Source of the DNA: an uncultured Collinsella sp.
Lineage (GTDB): Bacteria; Actinomycetota; Coriobacteriia; Coriobacteriales; Coriobacteriaceae
NCBI GenBank assembly: GCA_902494295.1
Contig: CABUSL010000057.1
Location: forward strand, 1-11,696
Length of the DNA stretch: 11,696 nucleotides
Direction: 5' to 3'
The notes beneath the pieces were generated by a model. It had not been told where the DNA came from and made no database searches. It saw only the letters and a program-made list of their open reading frames with translations. A program made the position numbers and the translations under genes. Below, one piece after another: positions 5,353 through 11,696 of the stretch (positions are counted from its first letter, which is position 1; each line of letters opens with the position of its first letter).

Positions 5353-5818
5353 CCGCTATCAGGACAAGGTACTCGAGACCTACGCGCGCTCCCTTTTGGA
5401 AGCCGCCAAGGCCGAGAACCATGTGTTCGAGGACCTCGAGATGATCGAGCGTCTGGCTTCTGCCAGCCCCGAGATCATCGCCGTGCTCGACACCATGTCC
5501 AAGCGCGACCAGCTCGACCTTCTTCCCAAGGTGGCAGCTGCCTTTAAGTATGTTGCCGAGGAAGACGAGGATGTAGTGGGCGTGACCGTCACCACGGCGA
5601 TCCCGCTCGACGACGAGCTGCGTCAAACCATCACTAAGAAATGCGAGCAGGACTTCGGTCGCAAGGTATTCCTTATCGAGCAGGTCGACCCGTCTATCGT
5701 GGGCGGCCTGGTGCTCGAGGCCCGCGGCGAGCGTCGTGACATTTCCGTCAAGACGCAGCTGCGCATCGCGCAGGAGACCCTCGCAAACTCTGCTAATTCG
5801 TACGGAGGTGAAGCCTAA
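5342..5818 (+). CDS. atpH: ATP synthase F1 subunit delta
   Basis: Delta caps the F1 alpha3beta3 hexamer and ties it to the b stalk. The 158-residue product has the N-terminal helical part (YARSLLEAAKAE, 14-25), a middle segment ending in VTVTTAIPLDDEL (81-93), and the typical C-terminal motif VDPSIVGGLVLEARGERRD (115-133). It is about 20 residues shorter than the usual 175-180. The shortfall lies in the N-terminal helical domain, around 50-75, where one or two helices seem condensed. The start overlaps the end of atpF by 11 bases, and the stop overlaps the atpA start as TAATG, which suggests translational coupling on both sides. Confidence 0.95.
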   Translation: MPTSRYQDKVLETYARSLLEAAKAENHVFEDLEMIERLASASPEIIAVLDTMSKRDQLDLLPKVAAAFKYVAEEDEDVVGVTVTTAIPLDDELRQTITKKCEQDFGRKVFLIEQVDPSIVGGLVLEARGERRDISVKTQLRIAQETLANSANSYGGEA

Positions 5819-7416
5819 TGTCCGAAACCCTCAATGCCCAGGATATCGCCAAGAAACTGCAGGAGCAGCTCACGAGCCTCTCCGCGACGGTCGATACGCA
5901 TGAGGTTTCAACGGTCGACGAGGTAGGCGACGGCATCGCGCGCGTCTCCGGCCTCAAGAGCGCCATGGCAGGCGAGCTTCTGGAGTTCAAGAGCTCCGAT
6001 ACCGGTGAGACCGTCTTCGGCCTTGCCCAGAACCTTGACCGTGACGAGGTCGGCGCCGTTCTGTTTGGTGCCGTCGACTCCATCAAGGAAGGCGACGAGT
6101 GCCGCACCACTGGCCGCATTATGGATATCCCTGTGAGCCGCGCCATGCTCGGCCGCGTCGTCAATCCGCTCGGCCAGCCCATCGACGGCCTGGGCGACAT
6201 CGTCGCCACGCACCGTCGCCCCATCGAGTTCAAGGCCCCCGGCGTCATCGACCGTACCCCGGTGTGTGAGCCGGTTCAGACCGGTCTGCTCGCTATCGAC
6301 TCCATGGTGCCTATTGGCCGCGGTCAGCGTGAGCTCATCATCGGCGACCGTAAGACCGGTAAGACCGCCATCGCCATCGACGCTATCCTCAACCAGCGCG
6401 GCAAGGGCATGGTCTGCATCTATGTCGCCATCGGCCAGAAGGCCTCCACGGTTGCCAACATCCGCGAGACCCTCGCTCAGCACGGTGCGCTCGACTACAC
6501 CATCATCGTTTCGGCCACCGCTGCCGATTCCGCCCCTATGCAGTACATCGCGCCTATGGCCGGTGCCGCTATCGGCGAGTTCTTCATGTACAACGGTGAG
6601 GACGGCAAGCCCGCCAGCGAGACCAACCCCGGTGGCCACGTGCTCGTCATCTACGACGACCTGTCCAAGCAGGCTGTGGCTTACCGTCAGATGTCTCTGA
6701 CGCTGCATCGTCCGCCCGGACGCGAGGCCTATCCTGGCGACATCTTCTACCTGCACTCTCGTCTGCTCGAGCGTGCAGTCAAGATGTCCAAGAAGAACGG
6801 TTATGGCTCCATGACGGCTCTTCCGATCATCGAGACCCAGGACGGCGACGTCTCGGCCTACATTCCGACCAACGTCATTTCCATTACCGATGGTCAGATC
6901 TACCTGCAGTCCGAGCTCTTCTTCCAGGGCCAGCGCCCGGCAGTCGACGTGGGCATTTCCGTGTCCCGCGTCGGTGGCGACGCGCAGACCAAGGCCATGA
7001 AGCAGGTCGCCGGCAACCTCCGTCTGGACCTTGCTTCGTACCAGGAGCTCGCCGGCTTCACGCAGTTCGGCTCCGACCTCGACGAGGCCACGCAAAAGCA
7101 GCTTACCCACGGCGCTCGCATGACTGAGCTCCTTAAGCAGCCGCGTTACAAGCCGTTTGAGGTTGGCGAGCAGATCGTTACGCTGTTCGCTGGCAACGAG
7201 GGCTTCCTGGATGACCTGGAGATCGCCGACGTGCTGCCTTTCCGTGCCGAGCTTATCGAGTACATGGACAATGGCTTTGGCTCGCTGCTCGACAAGGTTC
7301 GCGCCAAGAAGATCGATGATGACACCAAGGCTGAGCTCTTGCGCGTCATCGGCGACTTCAAGCAGCAGTTCATGGCCAAGCACCATTCGGATGTTTCTGG
7401 ATCAGAGGAGAACTAA
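5818..7416 (+). CDS. atpA: ATP synthase F1 subunit alpha
   Basis: Alpha is the regulatory, non-catalytic nucleotide-binding subunit of the F1 hexamer. The 532-residue protein contains a Walker A loop GDRKTGKT (176-183; most alphas have GDRQTGKT), the Walker B region VLVIYDD (275-281), PPGREAYPGDIFYLHSRLLER (299-319), and the SVSRVGG motif (381-387), whose R384 matches the arginine finger that reaches the beta catalytic site. Between FFMYNG (255-260) and HVLVIYDD there are about 12 extra residues (EDGKPASETNPGG, 261-273) that most alpha subunits lack. The start at 5818 has GGAGG 9 bases upstream and overlaps the atpH stop by one base. atpG follows after 5 bases. Confidence 0.98.
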   Translation: MSETLNAQDIAKKLQEQLTSLSATVDTHEVSTVDEVGDGIARVSGLKSAMAGELLEFKSSDTGETVFGLAQNLDRDEVGAVLFGAVDSIKEGDECRTTGRIMDIPVSRAMLGRVVNPLGQPIDGLGDIVATHRRPIEFKAPGVIDRTPVCEPVQTGLLAIDSMVPIGRGQRELIIGDRKTGKTAIAIDAILNQRGKGMVCIYVAIGQKASTVANIRETLAQHGALDYTIIVSATAADSAPMQYIAPMAGAAIGEFFMYNGEDGKPASETNPGGHVLVIYDDLSKQAVAYRQMSLTLHRPPGREAYPGDIFYLHSRLLERAVKMSKKNGYGSMTALPIIETQDGDVSAYIPTNVISITDGQIYLQSELFFQGQRPAVDVGISVSRVGGDAQTKAMKQVAGNLRLDLASYQELAGFTQFGSDLDEATQKQLTHGARMTELLKQPRYKPFEVGEQIVTLFAGNEGFLDDLEIADVLPFRAELIEYMDNGFGSLLDKVRAKKIDDDTKAELLRVIGDFKQQFMAKHHSDVSGSEEN

Positions 7417-7421
7417 GCCCC

Positions 7422-8330
7422 ATGGCCAACCTTCGCGACATTAAGAAGCGAATCTCCTCGGTTACCACGACCAAGCAGATCACGCGCACGATGGAGATGG
7501 TCTCTACGGCCAAGATCCGTCGTGCTCTCGATCGCTCCAAGCAGGCCGAGCCCTATAAGGAGGCGCTGACCGACGTCATGTTGACGGTCGCCGGCGACGC
7601 CTCCTGTTCGGGCACCGATCCCATGCTGCAGAAGCATGAGAGCGTCAAGCATGGCCTGATTGTCGTTATTGCCTCGGACCGCGGCCTTGCCGGCGGTTTC
7701 AATACGACGGTGGAGCGCACGGCCGAAAAGCTCGCCGCTTCTTGGGCGAACGACGGCATCGAGTGCGAGATCATCGCGTGTGGGCGCAAACCGGCCACGT
7801 ATTTCCGTGACCGCGCAAACGTCGTCATGCACTTTGAGGGCAACTCCTCTGAGCCCGATTTCAATCAGGCCCGCATGATCTCCTCTCATATCTGCGATGC
7901 GTATCGTGCCGGTGAGCTTGACCGTGTCGAGCTTGTCTACCACCACGCCAAGAACCGCGTGGATCAGGAGCTTCGCGTCGAGCATCTGTTGCCGCTCGAC
8001 CCCGAGATGATCGCTATGGCCCACGGTCCGCGTAAGAACGAGACCGACGCCCCTAAGCGCATCTCGTCCACGTTCGAGTTCGTGCCCTCTCCCGAGCATG
8101 TTCTCGGCAAGCTTGTGCCGTCTTATATCCTGACGGTCATCTACCAGGCCCTGATCGATTCGGCGGCTGCCGAGCAGGGTGCACGCCGCAAGGCCATGCA
8201 CTCCGCGACGGAAAACGCCACCGCGATCATCTCGACCCTTACCCGCACGTATAGTCGCGTGCGCCAGGCTTCGATCACGACCGAGATTAACGAGATCGTC
8301 GGCGGAGCCTCAGCATTGGAGGAACAGTAA
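7422..8330 (+). CDS. atpG: ATP synthase F1 subunit gamma
   Basis: Gamma is the central rotor shaft that turns inside the alpha3beta3 ring and drives the catalytic cycle. The 302-residue protein (E. coli 287) has the typical N-terminal helix (MANLRDIKKRISSV; then KQITRTMEMVSTAKIRRA, 18-35), the SDRGLAGGFN motif (85-94), and the C-terminal helix with RQASITTEINEIVGGASAL (281-299). Extra length lies mainly in 195-215, a charged stretch (HGPRKNETDAPKR) ahead of the C-terminal coiled-coil strand. GAGGAG 11 bases upstream serves the ATG at 7422. The stop overlaps the atpD start as TAATG. Confidence 0.97.
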   Translation: MANLRDIKKRISSVTTTKQITRTMEMVSTAKIRRALDRSKQAEPYKEALTDVMLTVAGDASCSGTDPMLQKHESVKHGLIVVIASDRGLAGGFNTTVERTAEKLAASWANDGIECEIIACGRKPATYFRDRANVVMHFEGNSSEPDFNQARMISSHICDAYRAGELDRVELVYHHAKNRVDQELRVEHLLPLDPEMIAMAHGPRKNETDAPKRISSTFEFVPSPEHVLGKLVPSYILTVIYQALIDSAAAEQGARRKAMHSATENATAIISTLTRTYSRVRQASITTEINEIVGGASALEEQ

Positions 8331-9784
8331 TGGCTAATAACACCGTAAAGCTTGCGGTCGAGGAAGCCACCAAGAAGACGACTGCCGGTGATGGTCGCAT
8401 CGTGCGAATCATCGGTCCTGTCGTCGACGTCAAGTTTGACGGTGCGGTGCCCCCGATCTACAACGCGCTCACGGTCGAGGCCGAGACCCCGATCGGTCAT
8501 CTGAGCACGATCCTCGAGGTCGAGAGCCAGCTTCCGGGCGGCGTCGTCCGCACGGTCGCCATGTCCTCGACCGACGGCCTGCAGCGCGGCCTCATCGCCA
8601 CCGATACCGGTGAGCCCATGAAGATGCCTGTTGGCCCCGAGACGCTCGGCCGTATTTGGAACGTCATGGGCAAGCCCGTCGACGGCAAGCCCATGCCCGA
8701 GGTGGAGGAGTTCTACCCCATCCACCATGCAGCGCCCCGCTTTGACGAGCTCACCACCAAGACCGAGATCTTCGAGACCGGCATCAAGGCCGTTGACCTG
8801 CTCGAGCCCTACATCCGTGGCGGCAAAACGGGTCTGTTTGGCGGCGCTGGCGTCGGCAAGACCGTTTTGATTCAGGAGCTCATCAACAACCTCGCCCAGG
8901 AGCACGGCGGCACCTCGGTGTTCACCGGCGTCGGCGAGCGTACCCGCGAGGGCACCGACCTGTTCCTCGAGATGAGCGAGTCTGGCGTTATCGACAAGAC
9001 CTGCTTGGTCTATGGTCAGATGAACGAGCCGCCCGGAGCGCGTCTGCGCATCGGTCTGGCCGGCCTTACCACCGCTGAGTATTTCCGTGATCGTGGCCAG
9101 GACGTTCTGCTGTTCATCGACAACATCTTCCGCTTCTCCCAGGCAGGTTCCGAGGTTTCCGCACTGCTGGGCCGTATGCCGTCCGCCGTTGGTTACCAGC
9201 CCACGCTGGCAACCGAGATGGGCGACCTCCAGGAGCGCATTACCTCGACCAAGACGGGTTCCATTACCTCCGTCCAGGCTGTCTACGTCCCCGCAGACGA
9301 CCTGACCGACCCGGCGCCTGCCACGACGTTTACGCACCTCGACGCCACCACGGTTCTTTCGCGTAGCATTTCGTCGCTCGGCCTGTTCCCGGCTATCGAC
9401 CCGCTCGCGTCTTCCTCCGACGCTCTCGATCCCTCGATCGTCGGCGAGGAGCACTACCGTGTCGCCGTCAAGGTCCAGGAGCTCCTGCAGGAGTACTCCG
9501 ACCTTCAGGACATCATCGCCATTCTGGGTATGGACGAGCTGTCCGAGGAGCAGCGCCTTACGGTCAACCGTGCCCGTAAGATTCAGCAGTTCCTCTCGCA
9601 GTCCTTCCACGTCGCCGAGAAGTTCACCGGCAACCCCGGTGTCTACGTCCGCGTCGAGGATACCGTCCGCTCTTTCGCCGAGATTGTCGACGGCAAGGCC
9701 GATGACCTGCCCGAGCAGGCTTTCCGCTATGCTTCCACGATTGAGGACGTGCGCGAGCGCGCCCGCAAGATGGGGGAGAAGTAG
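8330..9784 (+). CDS. atpD: ATP synthase F1 subunit beta
   Basis: Beta carries the catalytic sites for ATP synthesis and hydrolysis. The 484-residue protein has the Walker A motif GGAGVGKT (171-178) with K177 and T178, the catalytic Glu E203 in GERTREG (202-208), the Walker B motif LLFIDNIFRF (260-269) with D264, the signature ALLGRMPSAVGYQPTLATEMG (278-298), and the DELSEEQ motif (402-408) that contacts gamma. All catalytic residues are present. The N-terminus is extended by about 18 residues (to TTAGDGRIVRIIGPVVDVKF) relative to E. coli. The start is fixed by GGAGGA 6-7 bases upstream and a one-base overlap with atpG. atpC begins 3 bases after the stop. Confidence 0.99.
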   Translation: MANNTVKLAVEEATKKTTAGDGRIVRIIGPVVDVKFDGAVPPIYNALTVEAETPIGHLSTILEVESQLPGGVVRTVAMSSTDGLQRGLIATDTGEPMKMPVGPETLGRIWNVMGKPVDGKPMPEVEEFYPIHHAAPRFDELTTKTEIFETGIKAVDLLEPYIRGGKTGLFGGAGVGKTVLIQELINNLAQEHGGTSVFTGVGERTREGTDLFLEMSESGVIDKTCLVYGQMNEPPGARLRIGLAGLTTAEYFRDRGQDVLLFIDNIFRFSQAGSEVSALLGRMPSAVGYQPTLATEMGDLQERITSTKTGSITSVQAVYVPADDLTDPAPATTFTHLDATTVLSRSISSLGLFPAIDPLASSSDALDPSIVGEEHYRVAVKVQELLQEYSDLQDIIAILGMDELSEEQRLTVNRARKIQQFLSQSFHVAEKFTGNPGVYVRVEDTVRSFAEIVDGKADDLPEQAFRYASTIEDVRERARKMGEK

Positions 9785-9787
9785 GTT

Positions 9788-10180
9788 ATGCGTATCCGCA
9801 TCGTGTGCCCCGTGAGCTGCGCCTATGAGGGCGACGCTGCGTTTGTGTCGATTCCGTCCACGGATGGCGAGTTTGGCGTTCTGCCTGCTCACTCCAGCGA
9901 GATCTGCACGATCGACCGCGGTTACGTTCGCGTTTCCGATAAGGCCATGGGCACTGTCGACCACACGTTTGCCGTGGCCGGCGGCTATGCCCAGGTTGCG
10001 GACGATGTCGTGACCGTTCTCGCCGAGCGCGCTTGCGATTTGGCGACCGTCGATGCCGACAAGCTTAAAGCTGATATTCAAGGTTTTGAAGAGAAGCTGG
10101 GTAATTTGTCGGAGGATGATGCACGCCGCGCCTACCTCTATAATGAAATCGCATGGTGTAAGCTCAAGCTTGCCCAATAG
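9788..10180 (+). CDS. atpC: ATP synthase F1 subunit epsilon
   Basis: Epsilon sits at the foot of the gamma shaft, links it to the c-ring, and can inhibit ATP hydrolysis. The 130-residue protein has the beta-sandwich domain (1-85) with DGEFGVLPAHS (26-36) and FAVAGGYAQVADDVVTVLAE (61-80), followed by a helical C-terminal region (86-130) of the kind that acts as the inhibitory arm. Five cysteines (7, 11, 40, 83, 124) are more than usual for this small subunit; C7 and C11 form a CPVSC motif. No metal or redox role is established. The ATG at 9788 follows a GGAG at the end of atpD. It is the last gene before the operon terminator. Confidence 0.93.
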   Translation: MRIRIVCPVSCAYEGDAAFVSIPSTDGEFGVLPAHSSEICTIDRGYVRVSDKAMGTVDHTFAVAGGYAQVADDVVTVLAERACDLATVDADKLKADIQGFEEKLGNLSEDDARRAYLYNEIAWCKLKLAQ

Positions 10181-10216
10181 TCAAACGATTTAGCGTTCGA
10201 CCATTTGCGAACACAT

Positions 10217-10255
10217 CATGCCCGGGATGGCCCAGCCACCCCGGGCATGCTTTTT
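10217..10255 (+). terminator. Intrinsic terminator of the atp operon
   Basis: CATGCCCGGG (10217-10226) pairs perfectly with CCCGGGCATG (10240-10249). Inside the loop TGGC (10228-10231) pairs with GCCA (10235-10238) around CCA. One C and then five Ts (10251-10255) follow. This is a classic Rho-independent terminator reading in the + direction only. It lies 36 bases after the atpC stop and only 13 bases before the murA start. Confidence 0.92.
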
Positions 10256-10268
10256 GAAAGGGTAGACC

Positions 10269-11552
10269 TTGGATATTATCCGCGTTGAGGGTGGCCACGC
10301 CATCGGAGGTTCCGTGCCTGTTTCGGGTGCTAAGAACTCCGCGCTCAAACTTATGGCGGCAACGCTTCTGGCGCCGGGCAAGACGACGCTGCGGAACGTG
10401 CCCGATATTTCCGATGTCCACGTGATGGGCAAGGTGCTCAAGGGCATGGGCGCTACGATCGATGTTCTCGACGAGCATACGCTCGAGATTGATACCTCTC
10501 AGGTCGATTCTTGGGAGGCCCCCTACGAGCTCGTTGCCAAGATGCGTGCTTCCACAGCCGTGATGGGACCCCTGCTGGGCCGTTTCCATCGTGCCAAGAT
10601 AGCCATGCCCGGCGGCTGCAACCTGGGTGCTCGCAAGATCGATATGCACATTCTTGGTCTTGAGGCCCTGGGCGTTGAGTTCGATACCGCCCACGGTTAC
10701 ATCAACGCTAATGCGCCCCAAGGTCTGCGCGGTACCACCGTCACGCTCGAGTTCGCCAGCGTCGGTGCGACCGAGAACCTCATTATGGCATCCGTGCGCG
10801 CGCAGGGTACCACGGTTATCGACAATGCCGCCCGCGAGCCCGAGATCGTCGATCTCGCTAACATGCTCAACGAGATGGGCGCCAAGATTGTCGGCGCGGG
10901 TACGCCCGTCGTGACTATCGAAGGCGTGGAAGAGCTCCATCCCGTTACCCATCGCGTGGTGGGCGACCGCATCGAGGCCGGTACCTTTATCGTTGCCGGT
11001 GCGTTGATGGCCGACGATCGCGGTGTCGATGTCACGGGCTTTTGCCCCATTCACTTGGGCATGGTGCTCAAGAAGATGGAGCTCATGGGTATCGACTGCG
11101 AGCGCGTCGAGGATGGCGTCCATGTAAACCGTGCCGAGCGTATCAAGCCGGTCGACATCCAGACGCTTCCGTTCCCCGGTTTCCCGACGGACATGCAGGC
11201 GCAGATTATGGTACTCTCCGCCCTTGCCGACGGCAGTTCCGTTATTACCGAGAACATCTTCGAGAATCGCTTTATGTTTGCCTCTGAGCTGGTGCGCATG
11301 GGTGCCGACATTCGTATCGAGAGTCATCATGCCATGATTCATGGCGTCAAGGGCTTCTCGGGCGCACAGGTTACCTCGCCCGATCTGCGTGGCGGAGCGG
11401 CCCTCGTCGTAGCGGGCTTGATCGCCGACGGGACGACCGAGGTTTCGGCTATCCATCACATCAAGCGCGGCTACGAGCAGTTTGTCGAAAAGCTGCAGGC
11501 GCTCGGCGCGCATGTCGAGCATGCTACCGTCCCCGATCCCGTCATCTACTAA
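10269..11552 (+). CDS. murA: UDP-N-acetylglucosamine 1-carboxyvinyltransferase (MurA)
   Basis: Transfers enolpyruvate from PEP to UDP-GlcNAc, the first committed step of peptidoglycan synthesis, in the cytoplasm. The 427-residue protein spans the family end to end. K22-N23 are in SGAKNSALK (19-27). The catalytic Cys is C117 in PGGCNLGARKIDMH (114-127), the residue attacked by fosfomycin, so the enzyme is of the sensitive Cys type. D308 is in FPTDMQAQ (305-312), with R334 in ENRFMF and R400 in IKRGYEQF. The TTG start is the only reasonable one: an in-frame stop (TAG, 10263-10265) lies just upstream, AAAGGG is 6 bases before it, and the next in-frame ATG is at residue 29, after the active-site lysine. 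Linkage of murA to the 3' side of the atp operon is common in Gram-positives. The terminator of the atp operon ends just before its ribosome binding site. Confidence 0.97.
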   Translation: MDIIRVEGGHAIGGSVPVSGAKNSALKLMAATLLAPGKTTLRNVPDISDVHVMGKVLKGMGATIDVLDEHTLEIDTSQVDSWEAPYELVAKMRASTAVMGPLLGRFHRAKIAMPGGCNLGARKIDMHILGLEALGVEFDTAHGYINANAPQGLRGTTVTLEFASVGATENLIMASVRAQGTTVIDNAAREPEIVDLANMLNEMGAKIVGAGTPVVTIEGVEELHPVTHRVVGDRIEAGTFIVAGALMADDRGVDVTGFCPIHLGMVLKKMELMGIDCERVEDGVHVNRAERIKPVDIQTLPFPGFPTDMQAQIMVLSALADGSSVITENIFENRFMFASELVRMGADIRIESHHAMIHGVKGFSGAQVTSPDLRGGAALVVAGLIADGTTEVSAIHHIKRGYEQFVEKLQALGAHVEHATVPDPVIY

Positions 11553-11564
11553 TACAGGTTGCCT

Positions 11565-11696
11565 ATGTTCAATAAAAAGCCCCTCGCGGATACTACCGCC
11601 CGAAGACCCTCAACTGGTGCGCAGGCCAAGATCTACAGTCGCGATAACGTGGCTCGCTATTCCGAGCGCGCTCGTCAACGTCGTCGTAGCCACACG
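11565..11696 (+). CDS. Start of an unidentified protein with a very basic N-terminus (3' end missing)
   Basis: The first 44 codons of a gene that runs off the window, starting at ATG 12 bases after the murA stop with a modest AGGT about 7 bases upstream. The visible part is polar and strongly basic, ending in SERARQRRRSHT, with no catalytic motif. A basic cytoplasmic tail like this is often followed by a membrane helix, as in LytR-CpsA-Psr cell-wall ligases of actinobacteria, but other families also fit. The tight spacing to murA suggests co-transcription and perhaps a cell-envelope role. Confidence 0.65.
   Translation, partial: MFNKKPLADTTARRPSTGAQAKIYSRDNVARYSERARQRRRSHT

Noticed and set aside
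5908..7386. Long minus-strand open frame opposite atpA
   Set aside because: Antisense shadow of atpA with repetitive composition and no recognisable domain.
8141..10177. Long open frame on the minus strand, opposite atpD and atpC
   Set aside because: It lies wholly antisense to two certain genes, has a low-complexity His/Gly/Asp/Val/Leu-rich translation and no family motif. Such frames arise from the codon bias of high-GC genes.
10164..11522. Long minus-strand open frame opposite murA
   Set aside because: Antisense shadow of murA; it would also run through the atp terminator.

Overview
The window is a gene-dense, high-GC chromosomal segment of about 11.7 kb. Every recognisable gene lies on the + strand. 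The core is a complete F1Fo ATP synthase operon in the order (small membrane protein)-atpB-atpE-atpF-atpH-atpA-atpG-atpD-atpC. It is preceded by a TsaC/Sua5-family gene, glycerol kinase (glpK) and uracil phosphoribosyltransferase (upp), and followed by murA. The order TsaC/YwlC ... upp - atp operon - murA resembles the neighbourhood known from Bacillus-type Gram-positives. High GC, GTG and TTG starts, a small a/c/b subunit set with lineage-specific length changes and many cysteines suggest an anaerobic Gram-positive actinobacterium. A member of the Coriobacteriia such as Collinsella is my best inference, not something proven by the sequence.

Layout. Positions 2-688 hold the 3' part of a YrdC/Sua5-domain gene whose start is outside the window. 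It is followed after 13 bases by glpK (702-2243). A 123-base gap with a weak promoter candidate and three mutually exclusive hairpins precedes upp (2367-3014). A 282-base intergenic region (3015-3296) carries a long perfect stem, a second dyad, an imperfect direct repeat and the likely atp promoter. A 103-residue membrane protein in the atpI position (3297-3608) starts the operon. atpB follows at once, then a 124-base gap with three small hairpins before atpE, and then atpF, atpH, atpA, atpG, atpD and atpC packed with overlaps or gaps of a few bases. A strong intrinsic terminator (10217-10255) closes the operon. murA starts from TTG only 13 bases after the terminator's T-run. The last 132 bases begin another gene that runs off the end.

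Function. The atp genes encode an H+-type rotary enzyme: Fo from a, c and b; F1 from alpha, beta, gamma, delta and epsilon. All key catalytic residues are present (Walker A in alpha and beta, the beta catalytic Glu, the a-subunit Arg, the c-subunit Glu). Glycerol kinase, uracil salvage and MurA are housekeeping metabolism and cell-wall functions.

I see no mobile element, CRISPR array, RNA gene or obviously new defence-type system. The points worth a second look are regulatory (upp leader, atp promoter dyad, terminator-murA junction) and structural departures in the ATP synthase subunits and GlpK.
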